Assembly (NCBI RefSeq): GCF_026968045.1
Contig: NZ_JAPVBQ010000002.1
Coordinates: forward strand, 608,933 to 672,932
Origin: Modestobacter sp. VKM Ac-2977
GTDB lineage: Bacteria; Actinomycetota; Actinomycetes; Mycobacteriales; Geodermatophilaceae
Length of the DNA stretch: 64,000 bases
Reading direction: 5' to 3'
Part shown: piece by piece, positions 27,786 through 38,377 of the stretch
How positions within the stretch are numbered: the first letter of the stretch is position 1
Layout of the letters: every line of letters starts with the position of its first letter
The notes under the pieces: model-generated
Database searches by the model: none
What the model saw: only the letters and a program-made list of their open reading frames with translations
Told to the model about the DNA's origin: nothing
Translations under genes and position numbers: made by a program

Positions 27786-28244
27786 ATGGACCTCCAGGGG
27801 TGGCAGCGACGGACCGGCGCCGGCGTACTGACCGCACTGGTGGCGGTCGGGATCGGCGCCTGTGGAGGTCCCGACTCGCCGCTCCTCGGACAGTGGCAGG
27901 ACGACGAGGGAGCGCCCAGCCGCGACCAACTGCAGCTGTACCGCGGCGAAGACCACTGCGACTGGACGGCCGCGGTGTTCCTCCGGGTCGCCTGGCCACC
28001 GGGCACGGCAACGGGACGCCAGTTCGTCCGGGACCCCGAGGGGGTGGTCTCTGCCGAGCTGTCCTCGGGCTTCGCCGGGGACGCTGTGCTGCCCGCCGAC
28101 GCCGTCCGGACCGGCTACCGGAACGAGTCGGGCGTGCAGCTCTGGCTGCCGTCCGGGGAGGAGCTGGAGCACGCGTACCTGGTGACGTCGTCCGGGACCG
28201 TCGAGGCCTGGCCGCTGGTCGATCCACCCATGGGGTGCGACTGA
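27786..28244 (+). CDS. Small lipoprotein of unknown function
   Basis: The 152-aa protein has a signal sequence ending in the lipobox VGIGAC with lipidated C26, so it should be anchored to the outer face of the membrane. The mature part contains two further Cys (HCDW and the C-terminal MGCD), which could form a disulfide. I know no assigned family. ATG 27786 is preferred over an upstream start at 27714 because it places the basic n-region directly at the N-terminus. Its last 130 bp overlap the reading frame of the convergent GNAT gene. Confidence 0.65.
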   Translation: MDLQGWQRRTGAGVLTALVAVGIGACGGPDSPLLGQWQDDEGAPSRDQLQLYRGEDHCDWTAAVFLRVAWPPGTATGRQFVRDPEGVVSAELSSGFAGDAVLPADAVRTGYRNESGVQLWLPSGEELEHAYLVTSSGTVEAWPLVDPPMGCD

Positions 28245-28897
28245 CCCTCGGGTCTGGACCCGAAGAGCACCTCGGCACCGACCGGGCGCCAGCCCGCCGC
28301 GAGGAACGACCGCAGCGAGGCGGTGTTGGCCGGGGCGACCTGCGCCCACAGCGGCTCAGCGCCGGGTACCAGTGACGGGGCCGCTGCGGCCAGGGCGGTG
28401 CCGAGCCCACGGCCACGGGCCGACGGGTCGACCTCGACGCTGACCTCCCACCGGCCGCAGATGCCGCGGCCGAGGACCAGCAGGGCGGCGCTGTCGGGTG
28501 TCGTCCACACCCGCACCCCGGTGCGGTACCGGACCGCCCGCCGCACGCGCGGGTGCTCGCCGGGCTCGACCTCCGCCAGTTCGACGCCGGGGCGCACCGG
28601 GGCCGGCGGGGCGATCAGCAGCGCGTCCAGCACCCCGGGCTCCGCGTCCACCCGGTCGGCCAGCGCCGACAGGAAGCGGGCCCCCAGCGGCGCCTCGACC
28701 GGCTCGTGCGCGACCTGCGCAGCCACCCAGTCCGGCTCGATGTCGGCGGCCACGACGTGCCAGCCGGTCCCCCCGACGACGAGTGCCGGCGCCCGCCGTC
28801 CGTCGAGGAGGGCAGGCGCCGGCACGGTCGTGACGCTCGCATCAGCCGACGGGGTCTCCCCCGCGGCCAACTGGTCCAGCAGCGTGCGGAGCTGCAG
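28115..28897 (-). CDS. GNAT-family N-acetyltransferase
   Basis: The protein ends in a GNAT acetyl-CoA site: SVEVDPSARGRGLGTALAAAA (V/I-x-x-x-x-R-G-x-G) followed by AQVAPANTASLRSFLAAGW. The N-terminal half (about 1-110) is less typical. The frame reads in phase from just after the stop of the upstream sufT gene, with no ATG or GTG. Candidate starts are CTG 28897 and TTG 28870, so the N-terminus is uncertain. The GNAT fold should finish near FGSRPEGQ, yet the frame continues for some 45 residues antisense to the lipoprotein gene, ending at 28115. It could be translated from the end of the suf transcript. Confidence 0.7.
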   Translation of the reverse strand: MQLRTLLDQLAAGETPSADASVTTVPAPALLDGRRAPALVVGGTGWHVVAADIEPDWVAAQVAHEPVEAPLGARFLSALADRVDAEPGVLDALLIAPPAPVRPGVELAEVEPGEHPRVRRAVRYRTGVRVWTTPDSAALLVLGRGICGRWEVSVEVDPSARGRGLGTALAAAAPSLVPGAEPLWAQVAPANTASLRSFLAAGWRPVGAEVLFGSRPEGQSHPMGGSTSGQASTVPDDVTRYACSSSSPDGSQSCTPDSFR

Positions 28898-28900
28898 GGT

Positions 28901-29272
28901 TCAGACCCGGAAGCCGAGGGCCCGCAGCTGCTCGCGGCCGTCGTCGGTGATCTTGTCCGGGCCCCACGGCGGCATCCAGACCCAGTTGATCCGGATGTCG
29001 CCGACGAGGCCGGGGCCGGGGCCACCGGTGAGGGCCTGGCGGGCCTGGTCCTCGATCACGTCGGTCAGCGGGCAGGCCGCCGACGTCAGCGTCATGTCGA
29101 TGATCGCCACGTTGGCGTCGGTGTCGACGTCCAGCCCGTAGACGAGACCGAGGTCGACGACGTTGACGCCCAACTCGGGGTCGACGACGTCGCGCATGGC
29201 CTCCTCGAGGTCCTCGATCAGGGCGGACTTGCCGCCGTACAGGCCGGCGTCGGGGGTGGTGGGCTCGGTCAT
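28901..29272 (-). CDS. sufT: SufT, MIP18/DUF59 Fe-S maturation protein
   Basis: SufT-type proteins help deliver Fe-S clusters to targets. The 123-aa protein shows the DUF59 hallmark VVDPELGVNVVDLGLVY (about 29-45) and a conserved Cys in SAACPLT that may carry iron or a cluster. ATG 29272 is one base after the sufU stop, placing it as the last of the suf genes. Length and sequence are ordinary for actinobacterial SufT. Confidence 0.9.
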   Translation of the reverse strand: MTEPTTPDAGLYGGKSALIEDLEEAMRDVVDPELGVNVVDLGLVYGLDVDTDANVAIIDMTLTSAACPLTDVIEDQARQALTGGPGPGLVGDIRINWVWMPPWGPDKITDDGREQLRALGFRV

Positions 29273-29273
29273 C

Positions 29274-29734
29274 TCAGTTCGCCTCATTCGTCGTGGAGAG
29301 GGCGCGGGCGCTCGCGTCCTTCAGCGCCATCCAGCTCATCAGTGCGCACTTGACCCGCGCCGGGTACTTCGAGACGCCGGCGAACGCCACGGCGTCCTCC
29401 AGGTCGTCCTCGAGCTCCTCGGCCACGGTCGCGTTGCCCTTGCTCTGCATCAGCGTCATGAACTGCTCGCCGGTGTGCATCGCCTCGGTCACGCTCTTGC
29501 CGATCACCAGGTCGTACATCGCCGAGACCGAGGCCTGGCTGATCGAGCAGCCCATGCCCTCGTAGGAGACGTCGGCGATGGTCTCGCCCTCCAGGTGCAC
29601 CCGCAGGGTGACCTCGTCACCGCACGTCGGGTTGACGTGGTGCACCTCGGCCTCGAACGGGTCGCGGAGTCCGCGCCCGTGGGGGTTCCGGTAGTGGTCC
29701 AGGATGATGTCCTGGTACATCGACTGCAGCTGCA

Positions 29735-29735
<1 letters not shown>
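29274..29735 (-). CDS. sufU: SufU, zinc-dependent sulfurtransferase/Fe-S scaffold
   Basis: SufU accepts persulfide sulfur from SufS in Gram-positive SUF systems. The 153-aa protein has the three conserved cysteines C38 (NPTCGD), C63 (MGCSIS) and C130 (VKCALMSW) plus D40, which together form the zinc site. The insertion between the second and third Cys that distinguishes SufU from IscU is present. The ATG shares its A with the sufS stop (TGATG). No sufE gene is present, consistent with SufU as the SufS partner. Confidence 0.93.
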
Positions 29736-31890
<2,155 letters not shown>

Positions 31891-31922
31891 GGGGTTCTCG
31901 CTCCTCAGTTGCTTTGGCCAGG

Positions 31923-32264
31923 TCAGGGCTGCAGGGCGAGGGGGGCGTCGACGTCCACCAGGACGTCGTCACCCTCCACCCGGACCGGGTAGACGGGGAC
32001 CGGCTCGGTGGCCGGGAGGTTCGTGGGCTGGCCGGTGCGCAGGTCGAAGCACGAGCCGTGCAGGGCGCACTCGATGGTGGGCGCCCCGTCGACGTCGTCG
32101 ACGTCGCCGTCGGTCAGGGGGACGTCGGCGTGCGAGCAGACGTCCTGGATCGCGTAGACCTCACCGTCGAGCTGGACGACGGCCACGTCGATGTCGGCGA
32201 GCTCGATCCGCAGGGAGCCCTCCTCGGGCACCTCGGACAGCGCGCAGACCCGCTCGTACGTCAC
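31923..32264 (-). CDS. Rieske [2Fe-2S] ferredoxin in the suf operon
   Basis: The 113-aa soluble protein carries a Rieske site, C43-S-H45 and C66-A-L-H69, as in bacterial non-heme dioxygenase ferredoxins. It is located between sufD and sufC with a 4-bp overlap to sufD, an arrangement common in actinobacteria. It may supply electrons for cluster assembly or be an early client. Its role in SUF is not established. Confidence 0.9.
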   Translation of the reverse strand: MTYERVCALSEVPEEGSLRIELADIDVAVVQLDGEVYAIQDVCSHADVPLTDGDVDDVDGAPTIECALHGSCFDLRTGQPTNLPATEPVPVYPVRVEGDDVLVDVDAPLALQP

Positions 32265-33592
32265 GCGCCGACCTCGACCGGCTGCTCCTCGAGGTCCGGG
32301 AGGGCACCGAGGCGGGCCTCGATGGTGCCCATCAGCCGGTCCTGCAGGGCGGGGACGCCGATGTGCTGCACGACGTCGGCGAAGAAGCCGCGCACGACGA
32401 GGCGGCGGGCCGTCTCGGCGTCGATCCCACGGGAGCAGAGGTAGAACAGCTGCTCGTCGTCGAACCGGCCGGTGGCGCTGGCGTGACCGGCGCCGACGAT
32501 CTCACCGGTCTCGATCTCCAGGTTCGGCACCGAGTCGGCGCGGGCGCCGTCGGTGAGCACCAGGTTGCGGTTCAGCTCGTAGGTGTCCGTGCCGGTCGCG
32601 GCCGGGCGGATCCGCACGTCGCCGACCCAGACGGTGTGCGCCTTCTCCCCCTGCAGCGCGCCCTTGTAGACGACGTTGCTGCGGCAGTTCGGCGTGCCGT
32701 GGTCGACCCAGAGCCGGTGCTCCTGGTGCTGGGTCTCGTCGGCGAAGTACACGCCGTAGAGGTCCGCCGAGCCGCCGGGGCCGGCGTACTGCACGTTGCT
32801 CACGAGCCGGACCAGGTCGCCGCCGAGGGTGACCACGACCTGCTTGAGCGAGGCGTCCCGGCCGACGACGGCGTCGAACTGCCCGCCGTGCACCGTGCCC
32901 GGCGCCCAGTCCTGCACCGAGACGACGGTCAGCTGCGCACCGTCGCCGAGCAGGAAGGCGACCCCGCCGGAGTAGCGGGCCAGTCCGGAGTGGTCGAGGA
33001 CGACGGTCGCCTGCGCGAACGCCCCGACCTCGACGACCAGCTGGCCCCAGATGACGTCGTCACTTCCGGTGCCGGCCAGGCCCAGGGTGACCGGGCGGTC
33101 GAGCACGGCCTCCTTGGCGATCCGGAGCACGGCTGCGCCGCCGCTGCGCTGACGGGTCAGCGCGGCCAGCCGGTCGACCGGCTCGGGCAGGCCCTTGAGC
33201 AGCGGGTCGCCGGCCTCGACCGAGGTCAGCTCTGCGCCCTCGGGCAGGTCGGACTCCCACGCCAGGGAGGCGTCCGACGGTGCGCCGTCCAGCAGTGCGC
33301 GAACGCGGCGCATCGGGGTGAAGCGCCACTCCTCCTCGCGACCGGTCGGTGCACCGAAGGCGTCCGGGTCGGTGGAGGTGAACCGCTCGGCCGGCGAGCC
33401 GGTGGGTGCCGGACCGCCGTGCGAGTGCGACCCGGGGGGCGTGTCGCCGGCGGTGCCGGTGCCGGCCGCCGGGGTGGTCGGCGGCCCGGCCTGGGCCCCC
33501 ACGCCGGGAGCAAAGAGCTCGCCGGCGAGGGTGGCCGAGTCGGTCGTCAGGGTGGTCTGGTCGTCAGTACCGGTGTTCTGTGGAGCCGACAT
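32261..33592 (-). CDS. sufD: SufD, SUF scaffold subunit
   Basis: SufD pairs with SufB and SufC in the assembly scaffold and is involved in iron entry. The 443-aa protein has the SufBD beta-helix region with GTPNCRSNVVYKGALQG and the conserved His-containing end GHASATGRFDDEQLFYLCSRG. Residues 1-65 form a Gly/Pro/Thr-rich low-complexity extension not seen in SufD generally. ATG 33592 overlaps the sufB stop by one base. Confidence 0.93.
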   Translation of the reverse strand: MSAPQNTGTDDQTTLTTDSATLAGELFAPGVGAQAGPPTTPAAGTGTAGDTPPGSHSHGGPAPTGSPAERFTSTDPDAFGAPTGREEEWRFTPMRRVRALLDGAPSDASLAWESDLPEGAELTSVEAGDPLLKGLPEPVDRLAALTRQRSGGAAVLRIAKEAVLDRPVTLGLAGTGSDDVIWGQLVVEVGAFAQATVVLDHSGLARYSGGVAFLLGDGAQLTVVSVQDWAPGTVHGGQFDAVVGRDASLKQVVVTLGGDLVRLVSNVQYAGPGGSADLYGVYFADETQHQEHRLWVDHGTPNCRSNVVYKGALQGEKAHTVWVGDVRIRPAATGTDTYELNRNLVLTDGARADSVPNLEIETGEIVGAGHASATGRFDDEQLFYLCSRGIDAETARRLVVRGFFADVVQHIGVPALQDRLMGTIEARLGALPDLEEQPVEVGA

Positions 33593-35031
33593 CAGCCGAC
33601 GGCACCTTCCATCTGGAGCTCGATCAGGCGGTTGAGCTCGAGGGCGTACTCCATCGGCAGCTCCCGGGCGATGGGCTCGACGAAGCCGCGCACGACCATC
33701 GCCATCGCCTCGTCCTCGGAGAGCCCTCGGCTCATCAGGTAGAAGAGCTGGTCGTCGCTGACCCGCGAGACGGTCGCCTCGTGGCCCATCGACACGTCGT
33801 CCTCGCGGACGTCGACGTAGGGGTAGGTGTCCGAGCGGCTGATGGTGTCGACCAGCAGCGCGTCGCACTTCACCGTCGACTTCGAGCCGTAGGCACCCTC
33901 GTCGACCTGGACGAGCCCGCGGTAGGAGGTGCGGCCACCACCGCGCGCCACCGACTTCGACACGATCGTCGAGGAGGTGTGCGGGGCGGCGTGCACCATC
34001 TTGGCGCCGGCGTCCTGGTGCTGGCCCTCGCCGGCGAAGGCGATGGACATGACCTCGCCCTTGGCGTGCTCACCGGTCATCCACACGGCCGGGTACTTCA
34101 TCGTCACCTTGGAGCCGATGTTGCCGTCGACCCACTCCATGGTCGCGCCCTCGTGGGCCACGGCCCGCTTGGTGACCAGGTTGTAGACGTTGTTCGACCA
34201 GTTCTGGATGGTCGTGTACCGGCAACGCGCGTTCTTCTTGACGATGATCTCGACGACCGCGGAGTGCAGCGAGTCGGTCTTGTAGATCGGCGCGGTGCAG
34301 CCCTCGACGTAGTGCACGTAGGCGCCCTCGTCGATGATCATCAGGGTGCGCTCGAACTGGCCCATGTTCTCGGTGTTGATCCGGAAGTAGGCCTGCAGCG
34401 GGATCTCCACGTGGACGCCCTTGGGCACGTAGATGAACGAGCCACCCGACCACACCGCGGTGTTCAGCGCGGAGAACTTGTTGTCCCCGGCCGGGATGAC
34501 CGAGCCGAAGTACTCGCGGAACAGCTCGGGCTGCTCGCGCAGCGCGGTGTCGGTGTCCAGGAACAGGACGCCCTGCTCCTCGAGGTCCTCACGGATCTTG
34601 TGGTAGACGACCTCGGACTCGTACTGGGCCGCGACACCGGAGACCAGCCGCTGCTTCTCCGCCTCGGGGATGCCCAGCTTGTCGTAGGTGTTCTTGATGT
34701 CGTCGGGCAGGTCCTCCCACGAGGTGGCCTGCGCCTCGGTCGACCGCACGAAGTACTTGATGTTCTGGAAGTCGATGCCGGAGAGGTCGGAACCCCAGTC
34801 GGGCATGGGCTTCTTCCCGAAGATCTTCAGCGCCTTCAGCCGGCGCTCGAGCATCCACTCGGGCTCGTTCTTGCGGCGCGAGATGTCGCGGACGACGTCC
34901 TCGTTGATGCCGCGGGTGGCCGAGGCGCCGGCGGCGTCGGTGTCCGACCAGCCGTACTTGTACCGGCCGAGCGCGTCGATCGTCTCGTCCTGCGTCATCG
35001 GCGCGCTGGGCACCGGCTGCGTGGTGGTCAT
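33592..35031 (-). CDS. sufB: SufB, SUF scaffold subunit
   Basis: SufB is the core of the cluster scaffold. The 479-aa protein begins with the typical [12 protein letters not shown] and contains [19 protein letters not shown] with a conserved Cys, then [14 protein letters not shown], and ends [15 protein letters not shown]. There is no intein. It overlaps sufR by 4 bp (ATGA), so regulator and scaffold are translationally coupled. Confidence 0.95.
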   Translation of the reverse strand: MTTTQPVPSAPMTQDETIDALGRYKYGWSDTDAAGASATRGINEDVVRDISRRKNEPEWMLERRLKALKIFGKKPMPDWGSDLSGIDFQNIKYFVRSTEAQATSWEDLPDDIKNTYDKLGIPEAEKQRLVSGVAAQYESEVVYHKIREDLEEQGVLFLDTDTALREQPELFREYFGSVIPAGDNKFSALNTAVWSGGSFIYVPKGVHVEIPLQAYFRINTENMGQFERTLMIIDEGAYVHYVEGCTAPIYKTDSLHSAVVEIIVKKNARCRYTTIQNWSNNVYNLVTKRAVAHEGATMEWVDGNIGSKVTMKYPAVWMTGEHAKGEVMSIAFAGEGQHQDAGAKMVHAAPHTSSTIVSKSVARGGGRTSYRGLVQVDEGAYGSKSTVKCDALLVDTISRSDTYPYVDVREDDVSMGHEATVSRVSDDQLFYLMSRGLSEDEAMAMVVRGFVEPIARELPMEYALELNRLIELQMEGAVG

Positions 35032-35864
35032 GCGGGGGTCCTCTCCCGGTCGATCGAGGGGGTGGTGCGAGTGCTGGCGCCGGCGCCGGAGGGCGTAGCG
35101 CGACCAGCAGGTACAGGGCGTGCAGGGGTGGCTTTGTTCCCGGCGCGGAGTCCGGCCCGCAGGGCCAGCTGCGCGGGGATGTGGGTGGTGCAGATCCCGT
35201 CGCCGTGGGCGATCGTGGCCAGCCGCTGGACATGCGTGCCGACCAGCCGGCTGATCACCGCCGTCTCAGCCTCGCACAGCTGCGGGAACTCCGCCGCGAC
35301 GTGGGCGACCGGGCAGTGGTGCTGGCACAGCTGCCCGCCGCTGGAGATCGCCGAGGCGGTCGCGGCGTAGCCCTCGGCGGTCAGCGCGACGGCGAGCACC
35401 TGCGCCCGGTCGACCTCACCGGCGCCCGGTGCGGCCTCCTCGAGCGCGGACTCGACTGCGGTGGAGCACCGCTGTGCCAGCCCGGAGAGCTGCTGCTCGG
35501 CGACGGCGCGGACGGCGTCCGGCCCACCGTGCTCGGCGACGAACCGCAGCGCCGTGAGCGCCAGGTCGTCGTAGGCGTGCGGGAAGGACTCCCGGCCGGC
35601 GTCGGTGAGGGCGAACCGGCGAGCCGGTCGCCCCCTCCCCCGCTGGCCGCCGGGCGCCTCGCGCTCGGTGACCCGACCGGCGGCGACCAGGCCGTCGAGG
35701 TGCCGGCGCACCGCGGCCGGTGAGATGCCCAGCCGACCGGCGAGCTCGGCGGCGGTCTGCGGGCCGTGCTCGAGGAGGAGGCTGCTCACCCGGTCACGGG
35801 TGCGCCCGTCCTCGGCCGGCGCACCGGCGGAGGGGACGGCGGCTCGGGCCGCAACGGATTCCAC
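35028..35864 (-). CDS. sufR: SufR, Fe-S sensing repressor of the suf operon
   Basis: SufR binds a [4Fe-4S] cluster and represses suf genes when clusters are plentiful. The 278-aa protein has an N-terminal winged HTH (about 35-70, [20 protein letters not shown]) and a C-terminal cysteine set, C180, C184, C197 and C225 ([20 protein letters not shown]). C184 and C197 are separated by 12 residues, as in known SufR proteins. The last 45 residues or so are Arg/Ala/Pro-rich and unconserved. The GTG start lies inside a palindrome with no Shine-Dalgarno, so the mRNA is probably leaderless and self-regulated. Confidence 0.92.
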   Translation of the reverse strand: MESVAARAAVPSAGAPAEDGRTRDRVSSLLLEHGPQTAAELAGRLGISPAAVRRHLDGLVAAGRVTEREAPGGQRGRGRPARRFALTDAGRESFPHAYDDLALTALRFVAEHGGPDAVRAVAEQQLSGLAQRCSTAVESALEEAAPGAGEVDRAQVLAVALTAEGYAATASAISSGGQLCQHHCPVAHVAAEFPQLCEAETAVISRLVGTHVQRLATIAHGDGICTTHIPAQLALRAGLRAGNKATPARPVPAGRATPSGAGASTRTTPSIDRERTPA

Positions 35865-35878
35865 AACACGATTGTGTG
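35862..35878. promoter_or_regulatory. Candidate SufR operator overlapping sufR start
   Basis: CACAA-N5-TTGTG is a perfect inverted repeat and also contains ACAC-N5-TGTG. It covers the sufR GTG and a possible -10 (CACAAT, 6 nt before the GTG) with TTGCGG about 16 nt further upstream. The half-sites resemble the mycobacterial SufR site as I remember it. Confidence 0.5.
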
Positions 35879-35888
35879 CTTAATCGGG

Positions 35889-35924
35889 GAGCCCGCAAGG
35901 AAGGTCGGCCTTACCTGCGGGCTC
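35889..35924. promoter_or_regulatory. 36-bp imperfect palindrome between sufR and ctaA
   Basis: The two 18-bp halves match at 15 positions, with 9 perfect outer base pairs (35889-35897 with 35916-35924) and an inner AAGG/CCTT. It sits in the divergent promoter region, 25 bp from the sufR start and 103 bp from the ctaA start. Confidence 0.6.
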
Positions 35925-36013
35925 GTGGAGAGGCGCGTCACACGGCGAGCGGAACCGCCCAGGTGGGCCGCTGCCGGATCGATCGGACCGACGGCGAGGA
36001 GCCCCTCGGTCAG

Positions 36014-36019
36014 TAGCAT
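36014..36019 (+). promoter_or_regulatory. -10 hexamer TAGCAT, leaderless start for ctaA
   Basis: TAGCAT lies 7 nt before GTG 36027, with no Shine-Dalgarno between. Confidence 0.5.
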
Positions 36020-36026
36020 CGGTGCC

Positions 36027-36953
36027 GTGTCGGTCCTTCCCTCGCGGGTGCGCAACTCGACGGTCTCCCGGCTGGCGCTGGCCAGCGTCGTCGCCAACGG
36101 CCTGATCGTCCTCACCGGCGGGTTCGTCCGGCTCACCGACTCAGGGCTGGGCTGCCCGACCTGGCCCCGGTGCACCGAGGACAGCTTCACCACGACGCCG
36201 GAGCTCGCCGCCCACGGCGTCATCGAGTTCGGCAACCGGCTGCTGACCTTCGTCCTGGTGGCCATCGCCGCGGCCACGCTGGTCGCGGTCCTCCGGTCCG
36301 CCCGCCGCGACCTCCGGCTGCTGGCCGCGCTGGCGTTCCTGGGCATCCCCGCACAGGGCGTGGTGGGCGGGATCACCGTGCTCACCGGCCTCAACCCGTA
36401 CACGGTCGCCGCGCACTTCCTGGTCTCCACCGCCCTCGTGGCCCTGACGACCGTCATGTGGCTGCGGTCCCGGGAGCCGGGGGTGGGCCAGCTGGTCGTG
36501 CGCCGTCCCTTCGCCCTGCTGGTGCATGGCGTCGCCGCCACCACGGCGGTGGTCCTGGTGCTCGGCACGGTGGTGACCGGCAGCGGCCCGCACAGCGGCG
36601 ACCCCGAGGCCGGCCGCACCGGCTTCGACCCGGCGCTGATGAGCCAGCTGCACGCCGACGCCGTCTTCCTGCTGCTCGGGCTGACGATCGCGCTCCTGGT
36701 GGCGCTGTACGCCACCGACTCCCCCGGCCGGGTCCGCCGGGCCGCCCGCGACCTGCTGCTCGTCGAGCTGGCCCAGGGGGTGGTCGGCTACGTGCAGTAC
36801 TTCACCGGGCTGCCCATCCTGCTGGTGCTGCCGCACATGGCCGGCGCGGTGCTGACCACCGCCTTCGCCGCCCGACTGGTCTGGTCGGTGCGTGGTCCGG
36901 CCACCGAGCTGCCGGTCGAGGCCTCGCCGGAGCGCGCCGCCGCCACCCACTGA
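36027..36953 (+). CDS. ctaA: Heme A synthase (COX15/CtaA)
   Basis: CtaA oxidises the C8 methyl of heme O to give heme A for aa3 cytochrome oxidase. The 308-aa protein has eight predicted membrane helices. It carries the conserved first segment GGFVRLTDSGLGCPTWPRC, with a loop cysteine pair, and GNRLLTF after helix 1. The second half contains SQLHADAVF and LPHMAGAVL with the other heme-ligand histidines. GTG 36027 is chosen for its leaderless context. A longer in-frame extension has no conserved sequence. The neighbour ctaB encodes the preceding enzyme. Confidence 0.93.
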   Translation: MSVLPSRVRNSTVSRLALASVVANGLIVLTGGFVRLTDSGLGCPTWPRCTEDSFTTTPELAAHGVIEFGNRLLTFVLVAIAAATLVAVLRSARRDLRLLAALAFLGIPAQGVVGGITVLTGLNPYTVAAHFLVSTALVALTTVMWLRSREPGVGQLVVRRPFALLVHGVAATTAVVLVLGTVVTGSGPHSGDPEAGRTGFDPALMSQLHADAVFLLLGLTIALLVALYATDSPGRVRRAARDLLLVELAQGVVGYVQYFTGLPILLVLPHMAGAVLTTAFAARLVWSVRGPATELPVEASPERAAATH

Positions 36954-37098
36954 CGGGCAGCTCGGCGCTGACCAGGCGACGAGCCCGCTCACGGAGAGCG
37001 CCGCACCCCGTGCGTGGCTCAGCCCACGGCTCCGGTGATGTGCAGCTGCGGCTGGTCCAGAGGTCAGGACCGGCCACGGGTGCACACCACCTCACCCG

Positions 37099-37121
37099 CT
37101 CACCGCCGCGCGGTGGGTGAG
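37099..37121. terminator. Possible bidirectional terminator between ctaA and ctaB
   Basis: CTCACC (37099-37104) pairs with GGTGAG (37116-37121) around a GC-rich loop that can form further pairs. It lies between convergent genes, 12 bp from the ctaB stop. Confidence 0.35.
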
Positions 37122-37132
37122 TGCGTCCCCCG

Positions 37133-38056
37133 TCAGACGAGGACGTCGGCCACCAGGGCGATCGACAGCAGCGTCATGTAGGTGATCGACACCGAGAACA
37201 GCCGCATCGGACGGTCGGGGACGCCCGCCTTGATCCGCCTCAGCCAGGCGTGCGACTCCGCGACGTACCAGGCGCCCAGACCCAGGGTGGCGATGCCGGT
37301 GACCCAGCCCAGCTGCGGCGTCGCCGGCACCATGAGCAGCGAGGTGCCCAGCGTGCCCCAGGCCCAGGCGACGGACTGGCGCCCGACGGTGACCGGCCCG
37401 GCGACGACCGAGAGCATCGGCACCCCGGCCCGGAAGTAGTCGAAGCGGAACCGGCTGGCCAGCGCCCAGAAGTGCGGCATCTGCCAGCAGAAGACGATGC
37501 CGAAGAAGACGAAGGCGGGCCAGTCCAGCGAGCCGGTGACCGCAGCCCAGCCGATCAGCACCGGGGCGGCGCCCGGCAAGCCACCGAACACGGTGTTGTG
37601 CCTGGTCCGGCGCTTCAGCACCATCGTGTAGAGCACCGAGTAGGCCAGCACCGCGGCAGCCGCGAGGGCGGTGGCCAGGGGCGTGGTGAACAGGCCGAGC
37701 AGGACCAGCGAGACCCACGCCAGCAGCACACCGAAGGCCAGCGCGTTGCGAGGGGCGATCACCCCGCTGGGGATCGGCCGGTCGCGGGTGCGCGACATCA
37801 GCCGGTCGATGTCCCGGTCGTACCAGCAGTTGATCGTGTTGGCGGCCCCGGCGGCGAGCATGCCGCCGACCAGGGTGGCCACGACCAGGCCGGTGCCCGG
37901 CCAGCCCCCGGCCGCGAGCATCATCGCCGGCAGGGTGGTGACCAGCAGCAGCTCGACCAGCTTCGGCTTGGTCAGCGAGACGTAGGCGGCGACCGTCGCA
38001 CGGGCGGAGCGCACCGGCCGGGCTCGACCGACGGAGCGGTCGGCGATCGCCGTCAC
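37133..38056 (-). CDS. ctaB: Protoheme IX farnesyltransferase (heme O synthase)
   Basis: This UbiA-family prenyltransferase adds a farnesyl group to heme B to make heme O, the substrate of CtaA. The 307-aa protein has about nine helices, with the first aspartate-rich motif NCWYDRDIDR followed by RTRDRPIPSG. The second conserved loop is FGGLPGAAPVLIGW to CWQMPHFWALA. The start is GTG 38056. It is divergent from the tkt cluster, a common order in actinobacteria, and convergent with ctaA. Confidence 0.94.
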   Translation of the reverse strand: MTAIADRSVGRARPVRSARATVAAYVSLTKPKLVELLLVTTLPAMMLAAGGWPGTGLVVATLVGGMLAAGAANTINCWYDRDIDRLMSRTRDRPIPSGVIAPRNALAFGVLLAWVSLVLLGLFTTPLATALAAAAVLAYSVLYTMVLKRRTRHNTVFGGLPGAAPVLIGWAAVTGSLDWPAFVFFGIVFCWQMPHFWALASRFRFDYFRAGVPMLSVVAGPVTVGRQSVAWAWGTLGTSLLMVPATPQLGWVTGIATLGLGAWYVAESHAWLRRIKAGVPDRPMRLFSVSITYMTLLSIALVADVLV

Positions 38057-38377
38057 GGGGGGCCCAGGAGCGCAGCGTCGCGCGGGCAGCAGGGCACCAC
38101 GAGGTCCTTCTCCGCCGGGGATGGGGTAGCCCGCCCACTGTAGCCCGGCCCACCTACGGGGAATGGCCGGACACCACTAGGGTTTGATCACGTTGACTCT
38201 GCGCGTGATGCGGGTAGGGCAGCCGTCGAGGACGACGGCGCGCCCACGCTCACGACCTCCGACCGCGCCGACCGGGGCGGCCGTGGTGCGCATCGTCGTC
38301 CGCCCGGGGTGAACTGCCCCCCGCGCCCCCGGGCGGGTCCGACACCGACCGATCCCCGAGGGAGCTCCGAGCGCCAC
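38057..38377. other. Divergent promoter region ctaB/tkt
   Basis: This 321-bp gap separates divergent genes. A plausible rightward promoter is TTGACT (38193-38198), a 16-nt spacer and TAGGGC (38215-38220), leaving a leader of about 150 nt before tkt. I see no riboswitch or RNA gene. Confidence 0.45.
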
